Shown here one piece after another: positions 1 to 8,802 of a DNA stretch of 64,000 bases. The notes under the pieces were generated by a model. That model made no database searches and was not told the origin of the DNA. It was given only the letters and a program-made list of their open reading frames with translations. Source of the stretch: Phycisphaeraceae bacterium (lineage in GTDB: Bacteria; Planctomycetota; Phycisphaerae; Phycisphaerales; SM1A02); the NCBI GenBank assembly GCA_015709595.1, contig CP054178.1, forward strand, positions 3,477,205 to 3,541,204, read 5' to 3'. How positions within the stretch are numbered: the stretch's first letter is position 1; every line of letters begins with the position of its first letter. The translations under genes and the position numbers were made by a program.

Positions 1-389
1 TTCGGCCCCACCGTCGCCGCCCCGTGCCAGAGCGTCGGGGGAATGACCAACACACCTGGTCTCTTTTCGCCCATGACCACCACCCACGCTCGTGACCGAT
101 CCGCGGCGCAGATGCCCGCCTTCAGGTGGCCTGACACGCACACCCAAAAGTCGGTCTGGTGCTGATGACGATGCCAGGCCTTGACCACCCCGGGGTACTG
201 CACGGAGAAGTTGATCTGCCCCTCCGACGAAAGCACCCCGCCCAGCAGATTCATCAGCGAATAGCCGCGGTCGTCGCAGTAGTGCCGCTGGGGCACGAAG
301 ACCGGTTCTCCCACCTTCACAGCCGCCTCGTACGCCTCCTTCCATCCAACACTCAGTTCTCGGACAGATTGTACGGGGACATGGCTCAT
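1..389 (-). CDS. RmlC/WxcM-like dTDP-sugar epimerase or cupin (partial)
   Basis: Minus-strand reading frame starting at ATG 389 and still open at the left window edge, so the C-terminus is missing. The visible ~129 residues read MSHVPVQSVRELSV..., then a DDRGYSLMNLL stretch, INFSVQYPGVVKAWHRH and a QTDFWVCVSGHLKAGI stretch. This jelly-roll pattern with a WHRH/HQTDFWVCV core is typical of dTDP-4-dehydrorhamnose 3,5-epimerase (RmlC) and related sugar cupins. The ATG overlaps the stop of the preceding PssE-like gene by four bases (ATGA), the junction used throughout this operon. Expected role is epimerisation or isomerisation of a nucleotide sugar for the polysaccharide. Exact substrate unknown; family call is by recognition of the motif only. 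Confidence 0.72.
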   Translation of the reverse strand, partial: MSHVPVQSVRELSVGWKEAYEAAVKVGEPVFVPQRHYCDDRGYSLMNLLGGVLSSEGQINFSVQYPGVVKAWHRHQHQTDFWVCVSGHLKAGICAADRSRAWVVVMGEKRPGVLVIPPTLWHGAATVGP

Positions 390-958
390 GGTGTTTCGAT
401 TCCGTGATGCGGGTGGTCTGATAAAGTGGGGGAATCAGACCGATTCGCCTCGTCCGCAAGGGTTTGTCCAACAGGACGTGTGCCAGACCAGATGAAGCTC
501 CTGATCCGGTTGATCAGGTCATCGCTGGCCCAGGGCTGGATCGGCGTGGGCGTCGCGGTCGCGGTCAGGCGATCCAGTTCCGTCAGCAGTTCCGCCTCGT
601 CCAGGGCTACTTTCACGCCGGGTCGGCCTCGCATCTGCCTCGCCGTGGCCACCTGGTGGTCGTTGCGTGTCTCTCGCAGGTCGCCTCGCCGCGGAAAGAT
701 CAGGATCGGCTTGCCGGCCCGCAGGGCGCTCAGGATGCTTCCCATTCCCGCGTGCGCCACGATGACGCGACATCGCTGAACGGTCTCGGCGAACTCCCGC
801 GGCTCCAGCGATGCCCGATACGCCATGTGGCTGGGCCTGAAGTCGGTGTCGCCGATCTGGGCGAAGACCTCCCGGCCCGGACCGGCGCCGGCCCAGCGAT
901 CCACCGCCTGCACCAGCCGATCGAACGGCATCTGTGCGCCGACTGTCAGAAAGATCAC
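386..958 (-). CDS. PssE/Alg13-like glycosyltransferase subunit
   Basis: 190 residues from GTG 958, whose GTGA overlaps the stop of the PssD-like gene; a longer upstream extension is possible but the overlap and the sequence VIFLTVGAQMPFDRL right at the start support this choice. TVGAQMPFDRL and HAGMGSILSALRAGKPILI match the C-terminal nucleotide-sugar-binding half of GT28 enzymes as found in Alg13, EpsF and PssE. In such systems this soluble subunit binds the UDP-sugar and joins a membrane partner (Alg14/PssD), which is encoded immediately upstream here. Likely adds one sugar of the polysaccharide repeat to the lipid carrier at the inner face of the cytoplasmic membrane. Confidence 0.82.
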   Translation of the reverse strand: MIFLTVGAQMPFDRLVQAVDRWAGAGPGREVFAQIGDTDFRPSHMAYRASLEPREFAETVQRCRVIVAHAGMGSILSALRAGKPILIFPRRGDLRETRNDHQVATARQMRGRPGVKVALDEAELLTELDRLTATATPTPIQPWASDDLINRIRSFIWSGTRPVGQTLADEANRSDSPTLSDHPHHGIETP

Positions 959-1425
959 AGCACGCTCCCGGCATGGTGCGGTCCATCCGGACGGGCCAGA
1001 TGCGCCCATTGCGTCAGCCACAGGTCGGCATGGCGTCCGATCTTCTGGCCCGACATCGACAGCTCCTCGACGTTGGCCATGCTGTCCACCCAGATGGTGC
1101 GGGCCCCCACCAGCCGGGCCAGCCGCAAGGCGAAGTACCCCGGCGCGGCGCCTGTGGAGATGACCACGTGCGGCCTTTCACGCAGGATGATCCACAGCAG
1201 CCGCAGCGCCATCCGCGCCAGTCCGGCCTTGTTCCATCGCGTGGCGTCGTTGACGATCCGCAGCCGAGACCCCGGCTCGAGATCCTGCGCGTATCCGCGA
1301 TCAACGGTGACATAGGTCACCCGCGCGCCTTCGAATGCCGGGCGCAGTCGCAGCAACTGAACCCAGTGCCCTCCGCCCGAGGCGACGGCGAGGATGCGCG
1401 TCGGCTTGGATCGTGTTTCGTTCAC
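955..1425 (-). CDS. PssD/Alg14-like glycosyltransferase membrane subunit
   Basis: 156 residues from GTG 1425 (GTGA overlap with the preceding GT2 stop). The N-terminus has ILAVASGGGHWVQLLRL, the Gly-Gly-His motif of Alg14/PssD proteins, followed by HVVISTGAAPGYFALRLARL and IWVDSMANVEELSMSG, the equivalent of the family's conserved I.E.... patch. Alg14-type proteins anchor and activate the Alg13/PssE catalytic half; the two genes are adjacent and overlap here, as in rhizobial pssDE. A longer in-frame extension up to 1536 exists but lies entirely within the upstream gene and is probably not translated. Confidence 0.82.
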   Translation of the reverse strand: MNETRSKPTRILAVASGGGHWVQLLRLRPAFEGARVTYVTVDRGYAQDLEPGSRLRIVNDATRWNKAGLARMALRLLWIILRERPHVVISTGAAPGYFALRLARLVGARTIWVDSMANVEELSMSGQKIGRHADLWLTQWAHLARPDGPHHAGSVL

Positions 1426-2432
1426 TGCCGGGACCGCTGATCCACTGTCGTCTCCGCGTTCGAAGCAAACCGTCGTCGGATGGCCTCGTGGTACTTGGCC
1501 GTGGTCCGGTTCTTCCCCAGGAACAGCGCCCGCCACTCGTACCCTCGCAGGAACTTGAGATACGCCGGGTCGGACTGCCGCGGCACGCGCCGGACCATCG
1601 CGCGGAAGTAGCCGTACGCCATCGCCAGCGCCCCCACCACCGGAGGCGGATCAACCATGCGGTACACCATCGTCGCCAGCAGGTACCACGGCGATGAGCC
1701 GATCCGCCACTTGCCCTCACCTCCACGCATCCGGCCGTGCAGCACGCCGCGATGACTCGACCCCATCATGCGGCGATGCACGACCTTGATCTCGTCGTCC
1801 ATGATCGACCGGGCCATCCACCCCCTCTGGCGGCACATGTGCCCGTCAATGCCGTCCCACCCCACCATGCGCACGAACCCGCCGATCTCACGAAAACACG
1901 CCACCCGGTAGAACTTACTTGGCCCGGCGGCGTGCTCATCCCCCCGCCTTTCGTGGCTCAGCCGGCCGTGCTCGTCGCGCAGGAACATCTTGCCCGACAC
2001 CGCGCCAAGGCGCGGCTCGCGCTCCATCTCCTCCATGAGCCGCTCGAAGTACCGCGGCGGAAGCTCCAGGTCCGCGTCCATCTTGCAGACATAGTCAAAG
2101 TCGTCAAGATCGACCGTCTCCAGCCCGGCGTAGAAGGCCTCGATCACGCCCGGCCCGACCTTTCGCTCGCCCCGGTCCTGCCGCGTGACCACGCGAATGA
2201 ATGAATGGGCCGCCTCCGCCCGTTCCAGGATCGCCCCCGTTCCATCCGTCGAGCCGTCGTTGACGATCACCCACAGCGTCGGCGGACAGGTCTGCGCCGC
2301 CATCGTTCGGATGGTCGCCTCGAGATGCACCGCCTCGTCACGGCAGGGGCTGATGACGACGTAGCGGCGCATGCACTGAGTCGGAGCGATGGCTCGCGTC
2401 TGATCCGCCCGCATCGAAGCCACAGCACTCAC
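1422..2432 (-). CDS. Glycosyltransferase family 2
   Basis: About 336 residues if started at GTG 2432, which overlaps the galE stop as GTGA; ATG 2414 or a further internal ATG just before RRYVVISPCRDE are alternatives. GT2 (GT-A fold) signs are RYVVISPCRDEAVHLEATI, NDGSTDGTGAIL, and the metal-binding KMDADLELPPRYFERL. Substrate is not predictable. Soluble or peripheral; no convincing membrane segment. Follows galE and precedes pssD in the same operon, so it probably adds a sugar to the lipid-linked repeat unit. Confidence 0.83.
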   Translation of the reverse strand: MSAVASMRADQTRAIAPTQCMRRYVVISPCRDEAVHLEATIRTMAAQTCPPTLWVIVNDGSTDGTGAILERAEAAHSFIRVVTRQDRGERKVGPGVIEAFYAGLETVDLDDFDYVCKMDADLELPPRYFERLMEEMEREPRLGAVSGKMFLRDEHGRLSHERRGDEHAAGPSKFYRVACFREIGGFVRMVGWDGIDGHMCRQRGWMARSIMDDEIKVVHRRMMGSSHRGVLHGRMRGGEGKWRIGSSPWYLLATMVYRMVDPPPVVGALAMAYGYFRAMVRRVPRQSDPAYLKFLRGYEWRALFLGKNRTTAKYHEAIRRRFASNAETTVDQRSRQ

Positions 2433-3409
2433 GCGTACCCCTTCGGATGGCTTTGATGCCACTTCCACGCCGTCTCCACCACCGCGTCCAGCGAACTGAA
2501 CTTCAGCGCCCACCCCAGCACCCGCTGAATCTTTGACGGGTCGGCCACCAGCGCGGGCGGGTCGCCCGGACGGCGCTCGACGACCTTCATGGGAATCGGC
2601 TTGCCGGTCACACGCTCGCAGGCGCGGATGACCTCCAGCACCGAATGGCCCGTGCCCGTGCCGATGTTGAACACCTCCGCCGTGTCGGGCGTGGTGGCTC
2701 GAATCGCCAGCAGGTGCGCCTCGGCCAGGTCGTGAATGTGAACGTAGTCACGGATGCACGTGCCGTCCGGCGTGGGATAGTCATTCCCGTACACCGCGAT
2801 GTGGTTCCGCTTGCCCAGCGGCACCTCCAGCACCAGCGGAATGAGATGGTTTTCCGGGCGGTGATCCTCGCCGTGCGACCCGTCCGGCTCGGCGCCCGCG
2901 GCGTTGAAGTACCGCAGGATCGTGAAACCCAGCCCATACGCATGGGCGAAATCGCGGATCATCCACTCCACCGCCAGCTTGGTGCGGGCGTAAGGGCTGA
3001 AGGGCTCCTGCGCCGAATCCTCGGCCATGGGAACCTTCGGGTTCATGCCGTACGTGGCGCACGTGCTGGAGAAGAGCATCCGCTTCACGCCCGAGCGGCG
3101 CATGGCGTTGAGCAGGGAAAGCGTGCCGCCGATGTTGTTGCGGTAGTGAAACTCGGGATCGGTGACCGACTCGCCCACGTAGGTCGCCGCGGCGAAGTGC
3201 ATCACCGCATCCGCCTTCACCTGCCGCAGAGCGTGCTCGACTGCGGAGGCGTCGGCGATATCGCCCACGATCAGGCGATCCGCCGGAACCGCCTGACGAT
3301 GTCCCTGGCTGAGATTGTCATAAGCAACCGCCTCGACCCCGTGCCGCAGCAGGTGCCGCAGGCACGCGCTTCCGACGAATCCGGCTCCACCCGTGACCAG
3401 CACCCTCAT
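2429..3409 (-). CDS. galE: UDP-glucose 4-epimerase
   Basis: 326 residues from ATG 3409, which gives an ATGA overlap with the upstream stop; a second ATG two codons earlier (3415) is also possible. Extended SDR: Rossmann motif TGGAGFVGSACLRHL at the N-terminus, D..S..H binding region YDNLSQGHRQAV, SSTCATYG with the catalytic Ser/Thr, and the YARTK Tyr-xxx-Lys pair after EPFSPYARTKLAVEW. The FNAAGAEPDGSHGEDH and HLIPLVLE segments and the C-terminal RRPGDPPALVADP are GalE hallmarks. Interconverts UDP-glucose and UDP-galactose to supply the polysaccharide assembly. Confidence 0.92.
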   Translation of the reverse strand: MRVLVTGGAGFVGSACLRHLLRHGVEAVAYDNLSQGHRQAVPADRLIVGDIADASAVEHALRQVKADAVMHFAAATYVGESVTDPEFHYRNNIGGTLSLLNAMRRSGVKRMLFSSTCATYGMNPKVPMAEDSAQEPFSPYARTKLAVEWMIRDFAHAYGLGFTILRYFNAAGAEPDGSHGEDHRPENHLIPLVLEVPLGKRNHIAVYGNDYPTPDGTCIRDYVHIHDLAEAHLLAIRATTPDTAEVFNIGTGTGHSVLEVIRACERVTGKPIPMKVVERRPGDPPALVADPSKIQRVLGWALKFSSLDAVVETAWKWHQSHPKGYA

Positions 3410-4830
3410 GCGCATCGCTCCTCAACAGTTCGGATTGCCGCCGCCATGCCCAACCCGGTTGATTGTCCTGTCGTGGAGCATCCGGGAGTCGGCTCCGCGC
3501 TCAGAATGTGTTTGGCGGCGCTCAGCAGGTCATCAGCCACTGCATCGGCAAGCGGCTGCGCGGCCGCCTCGCCCTCCGCTCCATACCCGGTACGGACGAG
3601 AATGCTCCCGCGGCACCCCGCGTTTCGTCCCGCCAGCAGATCGCTCACCATGTCACCCACCATCCACGATCGTGAAAGGTCCAGATTGAGTTGCCGCGCG
3701 GCTCGAAGCAGCATCCCCGGCCCTGGCTTGCGATCCGGATGATCGATGATGGTGCGATCCGCGCCGCCCTGCCCGTTGGATGAGACGGACAACGGAGCCA
3801 CGGGGCAGCAGTCGAAGCCCTCGATCGACACGCCCGGCTCGCCGAGTTGGCGTTCGACTTCATGCTGCACCGCGTGCGCCTGCTGCTCGGTGATCACGCC
3901 GCGCCCGATGGCGGACTGGTTGGTCACGACCACGCGGGCATAGCCGTGCTCGCCCAGGATTCGCAACGCCTCGGCAGCGCCGGGCAGGAGTTCAACATCC
4001 TTCGGGTCGGCGATGTAGTGAACCTGTCGGATCAGCGTGCCGTCGCGGTCGAGGAACACCGCCGGACGGGGGCGATCGTGCCCAGCCAGTCGAGCCGGCG
4101 CGAGAACCCGACCTGCGGCCACGTCCGCCTCCGCCGCTTCGAGCGATTCGAGCGTACCGATGTCGCGGTGGTAGCCGTCGAAGGTGAAGCCGTGCATCCG
4201 TCCGACGAAGCGCGGCAGCACGTCGAACCCCAGGTCGAAGGCGTCTGCGTCGGCCATTTCGTGATACGCCGCCGCCGAGAGGGCGTAGACCCCGGCGTTG
4301 GCCAGATTGCCGCGGGGGTTCTGGGGCTTCTCCTCGAACTCGACGATTCGTCCCGAACCGTCGAGCTGCGCGATGCCGCACCGCTGCGGCGTGGGCGTAC
4401 GGAAGAGCAGCATGGTCATCTCGGCCCGCCTCGCCCGGTGGAACGCCAGCATGTCGCCCAGATGCACCGCGGAGAGATTGTCGGCGTAGACGATGAGGGC
4501 CTCTCCGCCGGGCGGAACCCAGTCGCGGTTGGCATGCACCGTGCCCGCCGAGCCGAGCAGCGTGGGCTCGTACGTCTCGCGGATCTCGAAGCGGCCAGCG
4601 GCGTTGAGCCGCGCGATGTGCTCGCGCACCATTCCCGGCAGGTGGTGGGTATTGATGAGCACGTGGCGCAGCCCCGCCTCGGCGAATCGGTCGAACCAGA
4701 AGTCGATCAGCGGACGGCCGTTGATCGGCACCAGGCATTTGGGCACGGTGTCGGTCAGCGGCCGCAGGCGCGTGCCCAGACCCGCCGCCATCAGCAGCAC
4801 GCGCACATCGCGGTTGCGATCGTGCCTCAC
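3406..4830 (-). CDS. HddC-GmhB fusion: heptose-1-P guanylyltransferase plus heptose-1,7-bisphosphate phosphatase
   Basis: 474 residues from GTG 4830 (GTGA overlap). Residues ~5-240 are a sugar-phosphate nucleotidyltransferase: LLMAAGLGTRLRPLTDTVPK (GxGTR...PK signature), YADNLSAVHLGD, IVEFEEKP, and G.Y.DIGT near the end. Residues ~255-440 are a HAD phosphatase of the GmhB type: VFLDRDGTLI with the nucleophile Asp, VVTNQSAIGRG, DRKPGPGML and WMVGDMVSDLLAG. Next to hddA and gmhA this identifies the last two reactions of GDP-D-glycero-alpha-D-manno-heptose synthesis joined in one chain. The usual Zn-binding Cys ring before the RKP motif is largely absent (only a CCP is kept). A C-terminal tail of ~40 residues is unassigned. 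Confidence 0.85.
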   Translation of the reverse strand: MRHDRNRDVRVLLMAAGLGTRLRPLTDTVPKCLVPINGRPLIDFWFDRFAEAGLRHVLINTHHLPGMVREHIARLNAAGRFEIRETYEPTLLGSAGTVHANRDWVPPGGEALIVYADNLSAVHLGDMLAFHRARRAEMTMLLFRTPTPQRCGIAQLDGSGRIVEFEEKPQNPRGNLANAGVYALSAAAYHEMADADAFDLGFDVLPRFVGRMHGFTFDGYHRDIGTLESLEAAEADVAAGRVLAPARLAGHDRPRPAVFLDRDGTLIRQVHYIADPKDVELLPGAAEALRILGEHGYARVVVTNQSAIGRGVITEQQAHAVQHEVERQLGEPGVSIEGFDCCPVAPLSVSSNGQGGADRTIIDHPDRKPGPGMLLRAARQLNLDLSRSWMVGDMVSDLLAGRNAGCRGSILVRTGYGAEGEAAAQPLADAVADDLLSAAKHILSAEPTPGCSTTGQSTGLGMAAAIRTVEERCA

Positions 4831-5951
4831 GATGTCACCACCTCGCGCACCACGTTGAGGGCCTGCATCTGCGCCGTGGCCTGCTGCAGAATGGCTCCGG
4901 GGTTCTCCGCCTCGCGCAGCCACGCCCTGTAGCCCTCGACGCTCTCATGCACGGAGCGGCGGGGCGACCAGCCGAGCGCCTTGAGCTTCGAGACATCGGA
5001 GCAGATGTGGCGCGTGTCGCCGAAGCGATACTTGCCGCACGGCTTCGGCTCATACCCGCGGCGGCCGAAGACTTGCGCCACCACGCTGGCGAAATCGGAA
5101 ACTGTCATCGCCCGGTCGCCGCCCACGTGAAACATCTGTCCATCGGCGCGATCGTCGTGCAGTACGAGCAGGTTCGCGTCCACCACATCGTGAATATTGA
5201 CAAAGTCGCGCACCTGACGGCCGTCCTCGTAGATGGGCGGGTCAAGGTTCTGGTGCATAGCCAGGCAGAAGACGCGGCACGCGCCGCTGTAGGCGTTGTG
5301 AAAACTCTGCCGCGGTCCCTGCACGATGGAGTACCGCATCGCCACCGAGGGAATGCCGTAGCGCTTGCCAAGGTGCAGGGCGACCTTTTCCTCGGCGATC
5401 TTGGAAATGCCGTACTGGTTCTGCGGGTTGGCGACGGATTCGTCCGTGGGCTGCCACCGGAGCGGTCCGCGGAATCCCATCGGAGGACGGCACTCCCACT
5501 CCCCTCGGGCCAGCTGCTCATCCGGGCGAATGTCAGGCAGACACGGGCGACCATCGGCATCGAGATACAGTCCCTCGCCCAGCGTCGCCTGGCTGGAGGC
5601 GACGATGACCTTTCGGATCGGGAGCCGCTCACGCACGATCAACTCGTAAATCAGCGCCGTGGATGTGACATTGACATCAAAGAACCGCGAGAAGATCGGC
5701 AGGTAATCCTGAAACGCGGCGAGGTGGTAAACCGCGTCCACGCCGCGCAGGGCGTCGAGCATGACCCGCTCGCTCCGCACGTCGCCCAGGATGAACTCGA
5801 TCCGCGGGTCGAGGTAGGCAGGTGGTCGGCGGACCGGATGCACGGGCGCCTCCAGCGAGTCGAGCACGCGCACGCGGTGACCTTGCGCCAGCAGCGCATC
5901 CGCCGTGTGCGACCCGATGAAGCCCGCACCGCCGGTGATGAGGATGTTCAT
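4827..5951 (-). CDS. NAD-dependent nucleotide-sugar epimerase/dehydratase
   Basis: 374 residues from ATG 5951 (ATGA overlap with gmhA). Extended SDR with MNILITGGAGFIGSHTADAL, VYHLAAFQDYLPIF, ASSQATLGEG and the NQYGISKIAEEKVALHLGK active-site Tyr-xxx-Lys. A long, family-specific segment around LYLDADGRPCLPDIRPDEQ with WQPTDES follows the catalytic Ser region. It lies between gmhA and hddC-gmhB, so a plausible substrate is a GDP-heptose (epimerisation or 4,6-dehydration), but UDP- or dTDP-hexose cannot be excluded; the placement is an inference, the SDR class is seen directly. Confidence 0.82.
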   Translation of the reverse strand: MNILITGGAGFIGSHTADALLAQGHRVRVLDSLEAPVHPVRRPPAYLDPRIEFILGDVRSERVMLDALRGVDAVYHLAAFQDYLPIFSRFFDVNVTSTALIYELIVRERLPIRKVIVASSQATLGEGLYLDADGRPCLPDIRPDEQLARGEWECRPPMGFRGPLRWQPTDESVANPQNQYGISKIAEEKVALHLGKRYGIPSVAMRYSIVQGPRQSFHNAYSGACRVFCLAMHQNLDPPIYEDGRQVRDFVNIHDVVDANLLVLHDDRADGQMFHVGGDRAMTVSDFASVVAQVFGRRGYEPKPCGKYRFGDTRHICSDVSKLKALGWSPRRSVHESVEGYRAWLREAENPGAILQQATAQMQALNVVREVVTS

Positions 5952-6538
5952 CGACCCGCGCCCTCCGCCATCACCCGGTTCTGCAGCATCTGCGCCGCGA
6001 TGTGCCCCACGGACATGTGCAGATCCTCGATGACGCCGTAGTTGTCGCTCGGCACGTGGATGTGGATGTCGGCCAGCGCCTTGACGCGGCCTCCGTCGAA
6101 CCCCGTGAGCGCCACCACGGTGAGTCCATGCGACCTGGCCCATTCGCACGCTCGCAGCAGGTTGGGGGAGTTGCCCGAACACGAAATGCCGACGGCGATG
6201 TCGCCCGGCCTGGCGTATGACGCCAGCGGGAACTCGAAGATCTGGTCATAGGCGAGGTCGTTGCCGATGGCCGTGAGAAGCCCCATGTTGTCGGACAGCG
6301 AGAAGGCCATGAGGCGCTTCTTCCCGGGCACACAGGCGGTCTTGACGTAGTCGGCCACATGATGCGAAGCGTTGTAGGCGCTGCCGCCGTTGCCGAAGAT
6401 GAACACCCGCCGATCCTCGCGCCACGCCTTCACGAGCAGGTCGGCGTAGGCGTCGATCGGACGCGGATCGGTGCGTGCCAGCACGGCCGACATGGCTTCA
6501 AAGTACTGTCTGGCGCTGGTGACGGTGGTTCCCGCCAT
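5948..6538 (-). CDS. gmhA: Sedoheptulose-7-phosphate isomerase (SIS domain)
   Basis: 196 residues, ATG 6538. A single SIS domain: VFIFGNGGSAYNASHHVADY (phosphosugar loop), LSDNMGLLTAIGNDLAYDQIF, ISCSGNSPNLLRACEWA and the C-terminal VIEDLHMSVGHI helix that completes the GmhA active site. Converts sedoheptulose-7-phosphate to D-glycero-D-manno-heptose-7-phosphate, the first step of activated heptose synthesis. Sits 27 bp downstream of hddA and overlaps the epimerase; length matches the family (~190-200). Confidence 0.9.
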   Translation of the reverse strand: MAGTTVTSARQYFEAMSAVLARTDPRPIDAYADLLVKAWREDRRVFIFGNGGSAYNASHHVADYVKTACVPGKKRLMAFSLSDNMGLLTAIGNDLAYDQIFEFPLASYARPGDIAVGISCSGNSPNLLRACEWARSHGLTVVALTGFDGGRVKALADIHIHVPSDNYGVIEDLHMSVGHIAAQMLQNRVMAEGAGR

Positions 6539-6565
6539 GATGGTTCGTCCTTGCTCCCGAGTTTC

Positions 6566-7537
6566 TCAACTGATGAAAATAATCCGGCTTCCCAGCCGGT
6601 CGATGCCGAAGGCCAGGTCGCGCGGATTGCCGAGCGCCTCGCGGATGGCGGCGTGTCGCTCGGGCGGGGCGATCAGCAGCAGGAACCCCCCGCCGCCCGC
6701 GCCGAGCAGTTTGCCGCCCTGCGCCCCCGCGCGGCGTGCCGCTTCGTACGCCTGGTCGATCGAGTCATCCGAAATGCCGAAACCAAGCGAGCGTTTCAGT
6801 TCCCATCCCACGTGGAGCAGTCGCGCGAACTCGTCGAGATTGGCGCGCCCCGCGATGACGCCGCGCATCTCGCTGGCCAGGTCGCGCATGTCACGCAGCA
6901 CGCGCATGCGGTCGGCGGTGCCGTCCGACTGCTTCTGCAGGATCGTGTCGGCGTCGCGCTTCTTCTCGGTGTAGAGCACGATGATCCGTCGCTCCAGTTC
7001 CGCCAGCGTCTCCGCGGCGGTGGGCACCGGCTGGACGTCCACCGACTCGTCGGGATTGAAGCGGATGTAGTTCAGTCCGCCGAAGGCGGCAGCGTACTGG
7101 TCCTGCTTACCAATCGGCTTGCCGAGAACGTCAATCTCGATGCGGCACGCTTCCTCCGCCAGCGACTTGGCCGAGCGGATCTGCCCCTTGAAGGCGTAGA
7201 GGGCGTTGAGCAGCCCGACCGTCAGCGTGCTTGACGAGCCCATGCCCGTACCCGCCGGCACGTCGCCGATCGTCACGATCTCCATGTGCGGACCAAGGTC
7301 CACCAGTTCCAGGGCGGCCTTGACGATGGTGTGCTGCACCTCATCCCGCGTCGACGCGATCTCGGTCTTCGAATACGCCACGCGCACCGATGGCTCGAAC
7401 CGGCGCGAGAGCGCCACGTACATGTGCTTGCGCACCGCCACGGACAACACCGCCCCGGACTCCTGCCGGTAGAACGCAGGCAGATCGGTGCCGCCGCCGG
7501 CGAACGAGACCCGGTAAGGCGTCTGTGAGATGATCAT
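6566..7537 (-). CDS. hddA: D-glycero-alpha-D-manno-heptose-7-phosphate kinase (GHMP family)
   Basis: 323 residues from ATG 7537 (ATGA overlap with the GT4 stop). GHMP kinase with IISQTPYRVSFAGGGTDLPA at the N-terminus, the ATP-binding loop DVPAGTGMGSSSTLTVGLLN, GKPIGKQDQYAAAFGGLNYI, and the C-terminal KLLGAGGGGFLLLI motif 3. This arrangement is that of HddA and related L-fuco/heptokinases. With gmhA, gmhB and hddC domains all present within 4 kb, the alpha-heptose 1-kinase assignment is strong. Makes the 1,7-bisphosphate that the GmhB domain then dephosphorylates. Confidence 0.9.
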   Translation of the reverse strand: MIISQTPYRVSFAGGGTDLPAFYRQESGAVLSVAVRKHMYVALSRRFEPSVRVAYSKTEIASTRDEVQHTIVKAALELVDLGPHMEIVTIGDVPAGTGMGSSSTLTVGLLNALYAFKGQIRSAKSLAEEACRIEIDVLGKPIGKQDQYAAAFGGLNYIRFNPDESVDVQPVPTAAETLAELERRIIVLYTEKKRDADTILQKQSDGTADRMRVLRDMRDLASEMRGVIAGRANLDEFARLLHVGWELKRSLGFGISDDSIDQAYEAARRAGAQGGKLLGAGGGGFLLLIAPPERHAAIREALGNPRDLAFGIDRLGSRIIFIS

Positions 7538-8802
7538 GAAGTCCCTTCCGCTCCCGCCCCCGCCGTCGCCGCGGGGATCGCTTCCTGCGATGCGTCCGCC
7601 AGCACGCGGCGGAACTGCGAAATGAGCGGCTCGAGGCACCGCTCGATGTCGAACCGCTCACGAATCCACTCGCGACCCGCCTTGGCCAGACGTTCGGCGA
7701 GGACGGGATCATCCATCAGGCGTTGGATGGCGTCCGCCAGTTCTTCCGCGTTGCCTGGCGATACGAGCAGCCCAGTCTGTTCGTGAATGACCAGGTCGGG
7801 ATTCCCGACAAGCCGCGTGGTGACGGCTGGCAGCCCGCAGGCCATGGCCTCCATGGTCATCTGGGGCAGCCCATCAACGTCGCCATCCCTGGCCCACACG
7901 CAGGCCAGTACGTAGGCGTCGCCGGTGTGCATGAATGCGGGAATGTCTTCCTGTCGCAGTTCCTCGCCGGTCACCCGTACCCGGTCACTCAGACCTTGGA
8001 GACGGATCCGCTCTTCGAGCGACTCACGCAGCTCGCCGCTGCCCCCGATGGTGCAGCGGAAGTCCCGTCCGCGCCGTGTGAGGATGGCGCAGGCGTCGAT
8101 CAGATGCTCGAATCCCTTCTTCTCGACCAGCCGACCCGTCGAGAGAATATGAAATGGACCATCGCGGCGTGGAGTATTCCGCGGAGCCATGCGATCCACG
8201 TCGATTCCGCAGTAGGCCACGTGGAGCTGCTCCGGCCTGGCGCCCTGCTCCAGGAAGAACCGCCGGTGAAACTCGCTGATGCAGATGATGAACCTGGCTC
8301 GCCGGATCTTGTCACGCAGGGCGCAGCGATCACGGAACAGATCCGTCGCGTGTCCCGTGAAACTGAACGGCACGCCCAGCAGCCACGCCCCGTACATCGC
8401 CACCGTGCCGCCGGAGTGAATCCACTGCGAGTGAATGTGCGTGACGGGATCGCGTCGCAATCCGCGAGCCCAGTGGATCGCCGCCAGCAGGTGGCCCAGC
8501 GAGGCCACGCGCGTTCGGTTGTTCTCCCGCTGCCCGAACAACGCGTTGGCCATCGCGGTCAAAAACCGAGCGCCGAACAGCATCGGGGCGAGGAGCAACG
8601 AGACGACCATCGCCAGCGGGCGGATCGGATAGAGAACACGCGTCGAACGATCCATGTCGGCCGCCCATTCCGATGAGAACAGCCGACGACCGGAACCCCG
8701 CAGAGCGTGCAGTCGAACCGGAATTCCCGCCCTGGTCACGATTCGAAGCTCGTTCGCCACCCAGGCGTTGCCGATCCCCTGCGTGGTCATGTAGTGAATC
8801 AT
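7534..8802 (-). CDS. Glycosyltransferase family 4
   Basis: 422 residues from ATG 8802 (ATGA overlap with the preceding GT2). GT-B fold: an N-terminal acceptor half containing HIHSQWIHSGGTVAMYG and FSFTGHATDLFRD, then the donor half with LSTGRLVEKKGFEHLIDAC, GSGELRESLEERI, and the E-x7-E region DGLPQMTMEAMACGLPAVTT. A hydrophobic stretch near residue 80 (MVVSLLLAPMLFGARFL) suggests membrane association. Retaining transferase for the polysaccharide repeat; sugar specificity not predictable. Confidence 0.87.
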   Translation of the reverse strand: MIHYMTTQGIGNAWVANELRIVTRAGIPVRLHALRGSGRRLFSSEWAADMDRSTRVLYPIRPLAMVVSLLLAPMLFGARFLTAMANALFGQRENNRTRVASLGHLLAAIHWARGLRRDPVTHIHSQWIHSGGTVAMYGAWLLGVPFSFTGHATDLFRDRCALRDKIRRARFIICISEFHRRFFLEQGARPEQLHVAYCGIDVDRMAPRNTPRRDGPFHILSTGRLVEKKGFEHLIDACAILTRRGRDFRCTIGGSGELRESLEERIRLQGLSDRVRVTGEELRQEDIPAFMHTGDAYVLACVWARDGDVDGLPQMTMEAMACGLPAVTTRLVGNPDLVIHEQTGLLVSPGNAEELADAIQRLMDDPVLAERLAKAGREWIRERFDIERCLEPLISQFRRVLADASQEAIPAATAGAGAEGTS

